Assembly (NCBI RefSeq): GCF_024679245.1
Contig: NC_090185.1
Location: 2,028,464-2,092,463, forward strand
From: Pseudorasbora parva
Lineage: Eukaryota; Chordata; Actinopteri; Cypriniformes; Gobionidae
Direction: 5' to 3'
DNA length: 64,000 bases
This document shows, one piece after another, positions 46,140-56,984 of the stretch; positions within the stretch are counted from its first letter, which is position 1, and each line of letters begins with the position of its first letter. The position numbers were made by a program, and so were the translations under genes. Below the pieces are notes generated by a model. It searched no databases and was not told where the DNA came from. It was given only the letters and a program-made list of their open reading frames with translations.

Positions 46140-46900
46140 TTACAAATACTTTGACAAACCTCCTTCATCACTTCCTGTTTTTGTGCTCTGATAGAATTTT
46201 ATATCGTCCTCTTTGTCGTGTCCTCGGATTGAACCTCCAGATCTGCTCAGATCTTCATCCACTGATGATCCATCTCCTCCATCCTCATACCTGTTACAGA
46301 TGAGGAATTCTTCATTCTCTTCCTTGAGGATCTTCTCTATGCTTCTGAACATCACAGAGCGCCATCCTGCATTTCTTGAATCAAATTTAAGATGTCCTCC
46401 ACCACACTCCTTTATTAAATTAGTAATAGTGCTATTTGTTATCATAGAAGCCCATTTGAAGTTGGAGCCTACAGCTTTATCCATTACCCTAGAAGCTAAT
46501 TTGGCTGCACGTGTCTCTTCATCAGTAGTCAGCACTATAGTGTGTTTAATGGCCTTCTCACTGAAGAGGTTCAGCACAGCTTTCACTCTCTGTCTGTCCT
46601 CCTCTCTGAAGTCCTTAGACTGCAGTACGAGTATGATCGCATGAGGTCCTGGATCAGACAGAGATAAACACTCTCTCACTCCCTGTGTGATCTGATGTTG
46701 TAACAGATGTGGCTGGAGCAGGTGAGGATTGTTGATTACTGTGATGTGTCTCTTCTCCACTTCTCCACTGACTCTAACACTGTGCAGCTGTAAATGAGAT
46801 TGAGCTTTACTGTCAAACACCTCTGTTCCCAGTATAATGTTTCTCACTCGACTGTTTTCTGATACATTCTTTCCCACCAGAACAATCCTCAGATCATTCA
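46140..46900 (-). CDS. Second GIMAP-like gene, terminal exon
   Basis: The acceptor TTCTTTTTCAG precedes 46900; the exon enters in phase 1 like the other GIMAP exons and ends at TAA (46142-46140), giving about 253 residues. It reads DLRIVLVGKNVSENSRVRNI at the P-loop position, HITVINNPHLLQPHL in place of DTPG, and DPGPHAIILVLQSKDFREED, the GIMAP hydrophobic box. G4 is TTDEE. The loop glycine-lysine-serine is lost, so it is probably not an active GTPase. The C-terminal 40 residues are acidic and lack a coiled coil. Its 5' exons would lie above 46900, where a 6.5-kb transposon stack (47014-53484) now sits. Confidence 0.8.
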
Positions 46901-47068
46901 CTGAAAAAGAACAGAGAAAAACTTTGTAAGTTAATCATCACTGAAATATTGTGTTGAAGTATACATTAGTCTGGGGAGATGAGGTTGGATGTTATAATCC
47001 GTGTATCTCGATTAGGGATGCTCAATTTAGTTTATTTTTCCGACCAAAAACTGATGCTCATTAATCGA

Positions 47069-47438
47069 TGTGGCAAGGGGGGCGTGGTTCAGCGAGGTCT
47101 GCAGCGGGAGAGAGAGCCGCGGGACGAGCGGTAAGTGAGTGGGTTGGATGCAGATTAATAACACCTGTATCTTGTTCCAGTAATGGGCGTGGGGAGAGGA
47201 TAAAACGCCTGTGGAATCGGAAGCATGGGGGAGAGAGACGGACTGCTGACGACCCACAGAGACACTGAGTACCCGGATACCGGAAGTGCCGCGAACCCGG
47301 AAGTTAACTGTAGTCAGTTATTGAATGAGAGTCACACACTGAAGTGTGCATGTTGTTTTTGAGTATAAGAATAAAAGACGTCAGCAGTCCAAAGCCGACC
47401 CCTTGTCCTCTTCCTTCCATTCCTGTCGAATCGTTACA
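47069..47438 (+). repeat. 5' LTR of Gmr1-like element
   Basis: 370 bp, TGTGGCAAGG to CGTTACA. It differs from the 365-bp 3' LTR by a 5-bp indel near 47310 and a few substitutions. AATAAAAG lies near 47371. Confidence 0.92.
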
Positions 47439-47439
47439 C

Positions 47440-47457
47440 TGGTGCCGAAACCCGGGA
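47440..47457 (+). promoter_or_regulatory. Primer binding site, tRNA-Phe
   Basis: TGGTGCCGAAACCCGGGA is an 18-base complement to the 3' end of eukaryotic tRNA-Phe (including CCA). It starts one base after the LTR. Confidence 0.88.
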
Positions 47458-47481
47458 AGGAAGTAGGACCGAGCCGCCGCC

Positions 47482-47904
47482 ATGCAAACACCGTCCTCCA
47501 CCCCACTTGCGGAGATCATCTCATCCCTCGCGGTCCTACACCGCGAGCAACATCAGGCACTGCTGGACCTTAGGACGGATCAAGAACGGAGATTCGCGGC
47601 GATCGTCCAAGGCCAGCAGGAGGGCCACGAGAGGTTCCGGAGCTGGCTCGACCGGGAGGCTCGCGCCGAGGCGAAGCGAACAGCCGAGTGTGTCCAGTGC
47701 CACCGGCCCACGTCGCTGGAGACGGCCATCAACCTGGCGGAGGACCACATGGTGGCGTGCCCTGGGGTCGGCAAACCCCCATTAACATCTGCCTCTCTCT
47801 CTCCCCCCTCTGCTTCTCTCTCTCTTCCCTCTGTCTCTCTCTCTCTCGCCCTGTCCCTCTCCCTAGGTCCCGCCCACAGTTCGGGAATCCCTGGGCGGGG
47901 CTGA
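47482..47904 (+). pseudogene. Gag of Gmr1-like element, internally deleted
   Basis: The ATG at 47482 has a strong context (CCGCCATG). The first 65 residues (PLAEIISSLAVLHREQHQAL and a Gln/Arg-rich helix) are typical of the N-terminus. The frame then passes directly to TAECVQCHRPTSLETAINLA, normally the end of the SCAN-like capsid domain, and a Ser/Pro/Leu-rich tail. Most of the capsid, roughly 150-250 residues in relatives from memory, is absent without breaking the frame. SCAN domains of vertebrate zinc-finger proteins are thought to derive from Gmr1-like Gag. The remaining 140-residue product could not build a normal particle. Confidence 0.75.
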
Positions 47905-49712
47905 TGGGGGCGGGAGGGGACCATGCTTCCGGTTCCTCCCTCTCTCCACGTCCATTGTCCAACCCACTCCCCGCCACTGGGGCGGCGGGTAGGCCTGGGC
48001 TGGCCTACCCGGCTGTTGGCATTGCGGGGTTCCGGACGTCCCGCAGGCCACCCCCCGATCAGGCAGGAGAGTACCAAATACCTGTGAGTATCAAGGAGGG
48101 TACATATCAGGCCTTGGTGGATTCAGGATGTAACCAAACCTCGATCCATCAAAGCCTGATGCAGCCGGGGGCATTGGATACAAGCCGCGTGGTTAAGGTG
48201 TGGTGTGTGCACGGGGATGTGGTGGAGTATCCGGTTGTCCCAATCACGATTCAGCTTAGGGGAGAAAAGCATAGTGTAGGGGTGGCGGTTAGTCCTCACC
48301 TCCGGCATCCGCTAATTTTGGGGACAAATTGGCCCGCATTTTCGGTTTTATTGGGGTCGGTATGTGCGGATGCCGCTTGGGGAAAAAAGGCTCGGATAGG
48401 GACGGCGCGAGTGCAGGTTGGGGAGACTGAGACGGGACCACTGGGGACGGCTCCAGAGGAACTGAGCGGGATCGAGAGACTGATTCTCTCGGACCGCGAT
48501 GACTTTTCTCTGGAGCAGTCAAAGGATGAGACCCTCAAACACGCCTTCCAACAGGTCCGATCCATCGACGGCCAGTCTCTCCAACCCGCCTTGCCCGTCA
48601 CCTATCTCTATTTTGCCATATCAAAAGACCGGTTGTATCGAGAGACCCAAGACACTCAGACAAAAATGGATACAACCCAGTTGTTAGTTCCTAAGAGCCG
48701 CCGGGAAATGCTTTTCCGGGCGGCTCATGCCAATCCGATGGCGGGCCACTTGGGACAGGCGGCCACGCTGAATCGCCTCATGACCCGATTTTTTTGGCCA
48801 GGCATTCATGACAACGTGCGCAGGTGGTGCGCGTCTTGTCCGGAATGTCAGTTGGTAAATCCACTGGCCGCTCCAAAAGCACCATTGCGCCCCCTCCCAT
48901 TAATGCAGGCCCCCTTTGAAAGAATTGGGATAGACCTCATCGGGCCATTAGAGCGATCCGCACGCGGGCATCGTTTTGCGTTAGTCATCGTGGACTACGC
49001 AACACGATACCCGGAAGCAGTGGCTCTCCGCAAAATTTTGGCAAAGAGTGTTGCGGACGCACTGTTTCGTCTTATCTCCCGGGTGGGGGTTCCGAAAGAA
49101 ATCCTCACCGACCAAGGCACGGCATTTATGTCACGTACATTACGCGAACTGTACGGATTATTGGGCATTAAATCCATTCGAACAAGCGTCTATCACCCAC
49201 AAACGGACGGCTTGGTCGAGCGGTTTAATCGCACCCTTAAATCCATGATCCGTAAGTTCGTACAGGAAGACGCCAAAAATTGGGACAAGTGGTTAGAACC
49301 CCTCTTATTCGCCATGCGGGAGGTCCCGCAAGCCTCCACAGGGTTTTCCCCCTTCGAGCTTCTCTACGGACGCCAGCCTCGGGGGGTGATGGATGTCCTG
49401 CGAGAGACTTGGGAGGAGGGACCTTCTTTGGCGAAAAACGAAATTCAGTATGTACTGGACTTGCGAACAAAACTCCACACACTGGGGCGGCTATCCAGGG
49501 AGAATTTGTTGCAAGCCCAGGACCGCCAGAGCCGGTCGTATAACAGGGGTACTAAACTACTGTTCTCGCCCCTACCGGGACGTACCGACCTGATTCAGCA
49601 CCATATCGAGACCGAGCCGGGCGTGGTAGTTCGTAGCCGGCCGTATAGATTACCTGTACACAAGAAAAAGTGGTTCAAGAAGAATTGGGTGCTATGCTTG
49701 ATATGGGAGTAA
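47688..49712 (+). pseudogene. pol: Protease and integrase part of Gmr1-like pol
   Basis: Open from 47688 to a stop at 49712, overlapping gag in another frame. Protease: TYQALVDSGCNQTSIHQSLM (DSG active site). The integrase zinc region is AAHANPMAGHLGQAATLNRL then WCASCPECQ. The integrase core has GIDLIGPLERS, LTDQGTAFMS and YHPQTDGLVERFNRTL, with 35 residues between the second aspartate and the glutamate. The C-terminal part includes ASTGFSPFELLYGRQPRG. The frame then meets reverse transcriptase but runs to a stop after HKKKWFKKNW, because the following RT is one base out of frame near 49665. Confidence 0.88.
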
Positions 49713-50848
49713 TAGAGGAGTCCAACAGTGACTGGGCGAGCCCGATAGTTTTGGTTCCTAAAACCGACGGCTCGGTCAGGTTCTGCGTGGACTATCGCAA
49801 GGTGAATGCTTTGTCGAAATTCGACGCCTATCCAATGCCGCGGGTTGACGAGTTGCTTGATTGGCTGGGCACGGCTCGATTTTATTCGACATTGGACTTA
49901 ACAAAGGGCTATTGGCAGATCCCCTTGTCTCCATTGTCCAAAGAAAAGACAGCTTTCACCACGCCGTTTGGATTGCACCAATTTGTCACACTTCCATTTG
50001 GTTTGTTCGGGGCTCCTGCCACCTTTCAGCGGCTCATGGACAGGATTTTGCGTCCCCATGCCACATATGCTGCTGCCTATCTAGATGATATTGTGATTTA
50101 CAGTCACGATTGGCAGCGGCATATGCGGCATGTCAGGGCGGTCCTGAGGTTGCTGAGAGGAGCGGGGCTCACGGCCAACCCGAAGAAGTGTGCAATTGGG
50201 CGGGTGGAGGTAAGGTATCTGGGCTTCCACTTGGGCCATGGACAGGTGCGTCCCCAAATTGATAAGACCGCCGCGATTGCGACCTGTCCGAGGCCCAAGA
50301 CCAAAAAGGAGGTAAGGCAGTTCTTGGGGCTGGCGGGATATTATAGGCGGTTTATGCCCAATTATTCGGATCTAACCAGCCCTCTGACTGACCTTACTAG
50401 AAAGGGGCTACCAGATACGGTCCAGAGGACGGAGCTGTGCCAGCAGGCCTTCACCCGAGTTAAGGCTGCTCTGTGTGGCGGGCTGCTTTTACACTCCCCT
50501 GACTTTTCTCTCCCCTTTGTGTTGCAGACTGACGCGTCGGACAGGGGGTTGGGCGCAGTCCTGACCCAGGAGGTGGAGAGGGGAGAGCTGCCGGTGCTGT
50601 ACATTAGCCACAAGCTCTCCAAGAGAGAGGCTAAGTACAGCACCATAGAAAAGGAATGCCTTGCCATCAGGTGGGCCGTTCTCACCCTCCGCTACTACCT
50701 CCTGGGGAGGGAGTTCACCCTGTGTTCGGACCACGCTCTTTTCCAATGGCTCCACCACATGAAGGATACCAACGCGCGGATCACCCGTTGGTATCTAGCT
50801 CTCCAGCCTTTTAAGTTCAAGGTGGTCCACAGGCTCAGATGGCTGTAG
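49670..50848 (+). pseudogene. pol: Reverse transcriptase and RNase H part of Gmr1-like pol
   Basis: About 390 residues: EELGAMLDMGVIEESNSDWA, VRFCVDYRKVNALSKFDAYP, STLDLTKGYWQIPL, the active site AAYLDDIVIYS and, in RNase H, LQTDASDRGLGAVLTQ and STIEKECLAIRWAV. The frame ends in a stop after VHRLRWL. The expected continuation (AQMAVADFLSR) is in another frame at 50837-50869, so a second offset is present. A run of G near 50868-50881 follows. Codon use is uniform with the upstream pol. Confidence 0.88.
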
Positions 50849-50926
50849 CCGACTTCCTCTCCAGAAATGGGGGGGGGGGGGCTGCAGGCCGGATGGCTCC
50901 CCAGCCTGAGTCGGGCGGTGGGGGTA

Positions 50927-51291
50927 TGTGGCAAGGGGGGCGTGGTTCAGCGAGGTCTGCAGCGGGAGAGAGAGCCGCGGGACGAGCGGTAAGTGAGTGG
51001 GTTGGACGCAGATTAATAACAGCTGTATCTTGTTCCAGTAATGGGCGTGGGGAGAGGATAAAACGCCTGTGGAATCGGAAGCATGTGGGAGAGAGACGGA
51101 CTGTTGACGACCCACAGAGACACTGAGTACCCGGATACCGGAAGTGCCGCGAACCCGGAAGTTAACTGAGTTATTGAATGAGAGTCACACACTGAAGTGT
51201 GCATGTTGTTTTTGAGTATAAGAATAAAAGACGTCAGCAGTCCAAAGCCGACCCCTTGTCCTCTTCCTTCCATTCCTGTCGAATCGTTACA
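50927..51291 (+). repeat. 3' LTR of Gmr1-like element
   Basis: 365 bp, starting TGTGGCAAGG after GGTGGGGGTA and ending CGTTACA, followed by the ATCGA duplication. Confidence 0.92.
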
Positions 51292-51416
51292 ATCGACTAT
51301 TGCATTTCATAAAAATACAATTGACGAGTGTCTGTGACCCGTTAAAAATAGTTTTTTCACATTTTGGTTACTGTGCAAACAGCAGAACATACAGAAATGC
51401 TTAACAACAGAACCTA

Positions 51417-53130
51417 GATTCACACTAGAGCCCTGCATTTATGCCCGAGCCCAACAGGATCCGACATTTTTACGGCCCTATGGCGGGCTTCGGGACAATT
51501 TTCACATCCTAAAACGCCGCCAGGCCTCGGGCCTTTTTTAGGCTTATCCTTCGTTTTATATTTATTTTATTAATTAAGAAAACCATGAGATGTGCTGTGC
51601 TGGTAAACCAACATGAGACCATAATAGCTTACGCAACTGTCAAGACATGGCTCGCACAGGGTTATAGAGACCAGCAGCAGCGCAGGCTTCTTCAGCTGCT
51701 AGAACTTTGGCCTTTTTACAACTAGTTCCTTCATTTGTTTTCTCTGACCAGGTATCTACCCTTTCGAAAGGAAAATATATTTACCAATATATTACTTGAA
51801 ATATATTTTAATATATTGTAAATATATTATAAATACCATCAATAATATATTGATGGTATTATAAAATATATTATATATTCATGTAATATATCGCAAAATA
51901 TACAAATGATTGCCGCTTTCAATATATTGCAATATATTGAAACATTTTATTCCCATATATGTGAATATATTGCCTAATGTATTGCATGAAATTTTCCAAT
52001 ATACTGCAATATATTTTTGTTTCGTAAGGGTATCTGATTGTAAAATGACCAGGAGTAGAATTTAATGCCTTCCGAGATTCTTTCGAGACGTATTTAATTC
52101 TGATTACTCAAATAAACCAATTCAGAAGCTGGTCTAAAAACATTTCAGACGAAACCGGACAAGTGTAAATGTATCTGGTTGTATCTACTCCTGTAGAATG
52201 GTTACGTAATAAACACGTGGCACACCAAAACTCTGGTATGGTACACGTAAATAAACGTGTGTGAGAGCGTTATGGGCCATATGTTGTAGTCAGATAGATA
52301 TGATGGTGCTGCAACATGCAGCGCTGCAAACGAGTAAAGCAAGCCATCGCAAATGGTCGTAAATGAAACTTAAAATAAGTCTTAGATGCTCGAAAACACA
52401 ATAATCTTCAATAAAAATTAACAACTGATCTTACCAGTGCTTAGGTCGCTTGTTCTCATATTGCGGTCTTTGAATTTGAAATGAGCTGCTGAATAAAATG
52501 CATCTTGTATCTTTTGCTTTCATTGCTGTGAACTCCGTTAAATATGGCTATACCGTGGGAATTGAAGATCTGATTTATATTAATTTTGTAAGGTATAAGA
52601 CAAACTGCATGTTCATTAATTTTTTTATTTGTTTCGATTGCTTAGCTTGTTTAGTTTGCGAGCTGCATTATCCTACCTCAGCTCGTCAGAAATGCCTTTT
52701 ACTGTGGTGCTAGCCTACTAGTAGGCTAAATTATCTAACATTGTGATGCTTGAAGTGTTTTATATCTATGGATTTTATTATAGGCAAGACAAGTCAAGAG
52801 TTGATTTGCGAGGCTAAATGGATTAAATATGTGGTTAACTCACAGTCGGCCGCTGCTTGCTTGGTTGTCAGTTAAAAAAATTAAAACTTTAATTTAACAA
52901 ACAAAAAAGGCTCTAAACATTTTTCTAAATTAACTTAACAAAGAGATTAAACAAAATATTACTTCTTTGACATTAAAAACAAAACTGAACAATTTTAATG
53001 GGTGCAACAATGTAAAGAAATTGTTTTTTTTTTAAACACGGGCTCCAGGCGGACTCGGGCCCAGATTTTTTATAAGCTGTCGGACACGGGCCGGGCTAGG
53101 GCCGAGATTTGAGGCCCGTGAAGGGCTCTA
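51417..53130. mobile_element. hAT-like element with TAGAGCCCT ends
   Basis: TAGAGCCCTGCATTTATGCC near 51426 and GTGAAGGGCTCTA ending at 53130 are inverted and share CGGGC-rich subterminal words. AGAACCTA (51409-51416) and AGAACATA (53131-53138) may be an 8-bp duplication with one mismatch. If so, nine extra bases lie at the left edge. There is no transposase in the 1.7 kb. A smaller MITE sits inside at 51758-52031. Confidence 0.6.
51758..52031. mobile_element. AT-rich MITE within the hAT element
   Basis: Ends ACCCTTTCGAAA and TTTCGTAAGGGT are inverted with one mismatch. ATCT at 51754-51757 and 52032-52035 is a 4-bp duplication. The interior is an AATATATT-rich foldback with a perfect pair around ATACCATCAATAATATATTG. 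Confidence 0.75.
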
Positions 53131-53138
53131 AGAACATA

Positions 53139-53470
53139 GGCTACGTGAAAATGTTTACTTTATTAAACGTGACCAAAAACACTCTACGAAAAGCATTAAA
53201 CAAGGCTTCAGATGGCACTGCCTGCTAAGACTGCCCTGGGAATACAGAGACGCCTCGCCAGAGCGTCCAGCCACAGAAAGTGCCTTTCATTTGGTTTCCT
53301 CCACCAGTCAGGAGCTTGTACTACTGCTGTATTGTAATACCGCGGAGCTTATTTTGCACGTAACATCGTCACCCTTTCTGTCCAAATAGTCCCGCACAGT
53401 AGGCTTCTTCTTTCCTATAGCTTCATTTTGCAAAATAAGTCTTACTATCGGTTTTGGTTAAACAGTCAAT
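53139..53470. other. Right arm of the outer hAT element, no gene
   Basis: Non-coding remainder of the outer small hAT element; it ends in its inverted terminus near 53472-53482. Confidence 0.5.
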
Positions 53471-53534
53471 ATGAGCATCCCTTGTCTCGATCTTTTCTTA
53501 GGGTAACTCGGCTCATTTTAACGCCAGTCCTCTT

Positions 53535-53795
53535 GTAAATGGACTGCATTTATATAGCACTTTTAACAGACCCTATGGCCATCCAAAGCGCTTTACATAT
53601 TGCCTCACATTCACCCATTCATACACCGACAGCGATGTCAGCCATGTAAGGCACCATCCAGCTCATCGGGAGCAGCTGGGGTTAGGTGTCTTGCTCAAGG
53701 ACACCTCGACACTTGGTCAGGCGGAACCAGGGATCGAACCACCAACCTTTCGGTTTGTAGACAATCTACATGAACCACTGAGCCACTGCCGCCCA
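53535..53795. repeat. Teleost interspersed repeat (SINE/LINE-tail type)
   Basis: Reads TTATATAGCACTTTTAACAG, AAGCGCTTTACATATTGCCT and then AAGGACACCTCGACACTTGG and GGGATCGAACCACCAACCTT. I recognise this as a widespread fish repeat. It is not a functional tRNA despite the GGGATCGAACC word. Exact class not assigned. Confidence 0.6.
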
Positions 53796-55470
53796 CAACT
53801 TGTCCCTTTCTTCCAGAGAGCAGTGTGTGACCGGCCAGCCCCAGCGCGTGAGCTCGACATGGACACCCAGCACTTAGCAACACGGGAGAAAAACCAAGGC
53901 GGATCACGGAGCAACAGCGCACTTCACCACGAGACATTGGCACCACACTTCTCAATAAACTCACCCTTTGGGGCTTTTATTGAAGATCTCTTGTCATGTG
54001 ATTCCTCACCCCGTTACACTGGTGGAGAATGCGTGCAAATTAATTTTGGCAGTGCCTGTAACTTTATCTTTTTTTTTTCCTTTTTCCCCTTTCCCTTGGT
54101 CTCTTCACAGGTGGCTGCTCCTCCCCAGTCATGGAAGAGTTGCTAAAGCATCTCACTGAGGTGAGCATTCGACAACAGCAAATGGAAGACATGGCCACTC
54201 GCCAGGGGGAATCTGAGTGAGCGATCGCTGTGCTCCGCTCTGGCGCTGCCCAACGAGTTGCTGCGCCAGATCCCCGCGCTCAGGCCACGCAGCTGTTACC
54301 GAAGATGACCACACACGATGACAGCAAGAATTATCTGAAGATATTCGAGGCCATCGCGACTCGGGAAGGCTGGCCTCGGGAGGAGTGGGCTCGTGTGCTG
54401 GCCCCGCTGCTGACGGGGGAGATGCAACGCGCATATTTCTCGATGTGCCACTGTGTCCATGGCAACACATGACAGGTCCCCGCCCGGTGGATCACCGTCT
54501 CTGGGGCCCCAGGCTCCTGGACCATTGAAGTGGGGGTTGGAAAGGATCTACCCATCCCGGTGCTACTCGTGAGAGACTGGCCGGGGTTCGACCAACTGCT
54601 TGCCTCCACGGCTTTGCATGCCAGTCAAGCCGGTAACCACCAACGCTGGACGGCGACCCAAGGTCCCCAGCTACAGAATGACTTGCTGGCCTCGGACAGT
54701 GCCAGAGAAGGTAAGACCTCCTCCCAAGCCTCTAACCTCTTTTATGATGTCTTCCAACAGGTGATGGGAGTGGGAGCATTTGCAAAGGAGCAAAATGGGG
54801 ACGATGGGTTAAAACACTGCTGGTCACAAGTGAGGGTAATCGAGGGAAAGGAAATGCAACCGCTGCCACATCCAGTTCCACACTTTGTTGTCCAGAATGG
54901 CCTGCTTTACTGTGTCGCACAGCGTAGGGGGGAGGCTGCTCGTGGTGCCCTGATCCAAAACGGAGGCCTTGATGGAGCTAGCCCATTCACATCCTATGGC
55001 AGGCCATCTGGGGCTCCAAAATACCATTCAACGGATCCAGGACCGTTTCCAGTGGCCTGGCCTTGATGCCGTCGTCCAGGAGCTCTTCCTCCTCTGTAGT
55101 CGAGTAGGCATCCCCACGGAGATACTGACCGATCAGGGCACCCCATTCATGTCCTGGCTGATGATTGACCTCTGTCACCTCCTCAAGGTGAAACAGCTGA
55201 GGACCACGGTGTGCCACCCACAGACCGATGGGCTTGTCGAGCGGTTCAACCAGTTGTTGTTAGTCAACTGTTAGTTAAAGTAGATGCTCCATCTGGTGGT
55301 CGCTGACGACAGATGGTATTGGACCAGATGCTGCCATACATCCTCTTTGGCATACGAGAAGTTCCCCAAGCTTCTACCAGTTTCACCCCCTTTGAGCTCT
55401 TGTCCGGACGGCAACCTCGGGGCCTGCTGGATGTCGCCAAGGAGGCATGGGAACAGGGGGTTACTATGGC
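53796..55470 (+). pseudogene. Second, decayed Gmr1-like relic
   Basis: A probable LTR end lies near 54015 (AATAAA near 53957, then GTTACACTGGTGG). From 54131 gag starts MEELLKHLTEVSIRQQQMED; it has a stop and then LLPKMTTHDDSKNYLKIFEA and WPREEWARVLAPLLTGEMQR, the N-terminal capsid. 54530-54610 (VGKDLPIPVLLVRDWPGFDQ) is the end of the protease region. Integrase appears as AHSHPMAGHLGLQN, then, after a large deletion, ILTDQGTPFMS and CHPQTDGLVERFNQ. It ends with FTPFELLSGRQPRGLLD near 55420. No reverse transcriptase remains. The integrase-type words match the order in the complete Gmr1-like copy. Confidence 0.75.
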
Positions 55471-55666
55471 ATACACTGGACTGGGTTACTTTGGGCTCTT
55501 TACTATGGCATACACATAGAACATTTTTAACTTACATTATTCAAATCAATTGACTGATTGTTGGGCTGTATTAACTAGGTCAGCCAGAACCAGGAACACT
55601 TCGCATAACATCTGATGTACTCGTTACATCATAAAAAGAGTGGCATCTACACTAATGTTAGTCTCT
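55471..55666. other. No recognised feature
   Basis: Short AT-rich spacer. It contains the direct repeat TTACTATGGCATACAC (55462 and 55500). Confidence 0.3.
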
Positions 55667-56388
55667 GGATGCTTCTCAATATCTCTCCTCGTTTCCTCGC
55701 TCCTCCGTTCTCCATCCTATGACCCGGAAACTGATGGAGCTCAGCCATCTTGTAGGAGATCTAATTTCTCTAATTGCAACGCGAGGAGGCGAGGATGGAG
55801 GAGTTAGGAGGCTTCTTGAGAAGTCATGAGCGAGGATACACTGGAGTATCCTTTGCAGAAGTGTTTTATCGACTAAACGTGACGCAAGCATTAATTCTCC
55901 TCCCCCTTCATATCGTGCCACAGTTTATTCATTATTATTATTATGTTTACATGTACAAGACACAAATGTTTGTCAAATAACAACACCTGACATTTGCAGA
56001 ATTATATCAAAGCACAAGAAAATGAAAGAAACAAATAGAAACTAATACTATACAATGAAGAATTTGTTGTTAATAATAATTGGTAATATTAATCAAAATA
56101 TGGACAAATGTGGTTTTTTTATGGAGGCTGAAGCTCACAATATAAATAGTTATCTCTAATGTTCAAGAATCCTGACTAAATCCAGTGGTGCAGTCATCAT
56201 TAATTGACACCGCTTTAAAGTGACGTTAAAGGGAGCGAGGATATATAATTTCACTTAATTCAATTCCTCCCCCCTTGCGTCTTTTCTTAGCGCCTTTCCC
56301 TCGCATCCTGAAGGGGTGGAGCTAAGGCGTAAGGAAAGGAAGCTAGGAAAGGACACGAGGATGCACAAATAAAAATTGGGAAGCACCC
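55667..56388. mobile_element. Inverted-repeat DNA transposon, non-autonomous
   Basis: The left GGATGCTTCTCAATATCT pairs with the right end, which reads GGGTGCTTCCCAATTTTTAT on the minus strand. Both sides continue with CCTCG/CTTCC-rich subterminal sequence. 722 bp, no transposase. Duplication unclear. Confidence 0.65.
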
Positions 56389-56639
56389 TATCTGTATATC
56401 CCGAGGTTTACTGCAGTCGGCCAGATTCAGGCCATGACGGATCGGATGGAGGACCTGCGCCTGGACATGACCAACACATCCTGGAGTGTCTGCTGAGACT
56501 GTGTCAATTAGTGTCTCCTAAAATTGCCTCACTGGCACGTCATCCTCAGTAAACCAGTCTCCAGCGTGACGACTCTGATCTTTCATGTATTCATACTCTT
56601 GTGTAATTGACGCGCCATCCTCAATAAACCCGTCTTTTG
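56389..56639. other. Repeat-like DNA, no gene
   Basis: Two related words (GACGCGCCATCCTCAATAAA and GGCACGTCATCCTCAGTAAA) suggest an old internal duplication. No coding sequence. Confidence 0.35.
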
Positions 56640-56984
56640 CGTGATAGCCAGAAATTTTGAATATTCCGATCTAATATGATTTCTGACCTATAAGGTTGCC
56701 AGAATAATAATCCTCCACTGTGTGTTAATAGGCCAGAGGAGAACTGAGTCTGGTTTCTCCCAAGGTTTATTTTTCTCCATCATGCCCTGAGGGAGTTTTG
56801 GTTCCTTTGGCCGCCTTTGGCTTGGCTTGCTCAGTTGGGGACACTAAAATTATGATCTAAGTTATTCAACTAAATATACAAATAAAATTAATTAGGTCTT
56901 ATTTAATTCTATAAACTATAATACTGATCTGCCAAAATTGTCGCTATATGATAAATTAAAATAAGCTGATAACATCACTGTTCC
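56640..56984 (+). repeat. L2/SINE-type repeat, 3' truncated
   Basis: Contains GGCCAGAGGAGAACTG, GAGTCTGGTTTCTCCCAAGG and CTTGCTCAGTTGGGGACACT, the core of a very common cyprinid repeat. A second copy at 59607-60075 has the complete tail. It breaks off at the start of the next repeat. Confidence 0.7.

Larger units (their letters stand above)
47069..51291 (+). mobile_element. Gmr1-like Ty3/Gypsy element (integrase before RT)
   Basis: 4223 bp with LTRs 47069-47438 and 50927-51291 and duplication ATCGA at 47064-47068 and 51292-51296. It has a tRNA-Phe primer site and a purine tract GGTGGGGGTA before the 3' LTR. Pol order is protease, integrase, reverse transcriptase, RNase H, the Ty1/Copia-like order described for Gmr1 elements of deuterostomes. 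Gag is internally deleted, and pol has frame offsets between integrase and RT and at the end of RNase H, so this copy is inactive though structurally complete. It lies inside the small hAT element. Confidence 0.93.
47014..53484. mobile_element. Small hAT element expanded by nested insertions
   Basis: Outer ends AGGGATGCTCA (47014) and TGAGCATCCCT (ending about 53482) are inverted. TCTCGATT (47006-47013) and TCTCGATC (53485-53492) form an 8-bp duplication with one mismatch. Subtracting the Gmr1-like element and the second hAT leaves about 540 bp with no transposase, so the original element was a MITE. Confidence 0.7.

Noticed and set aside
53690..53780. tRNA gene suggested by GGGATCGAACC
   Set aside because: No cloverleaf can be drawn around it; it belongs to an interspersed repeat.
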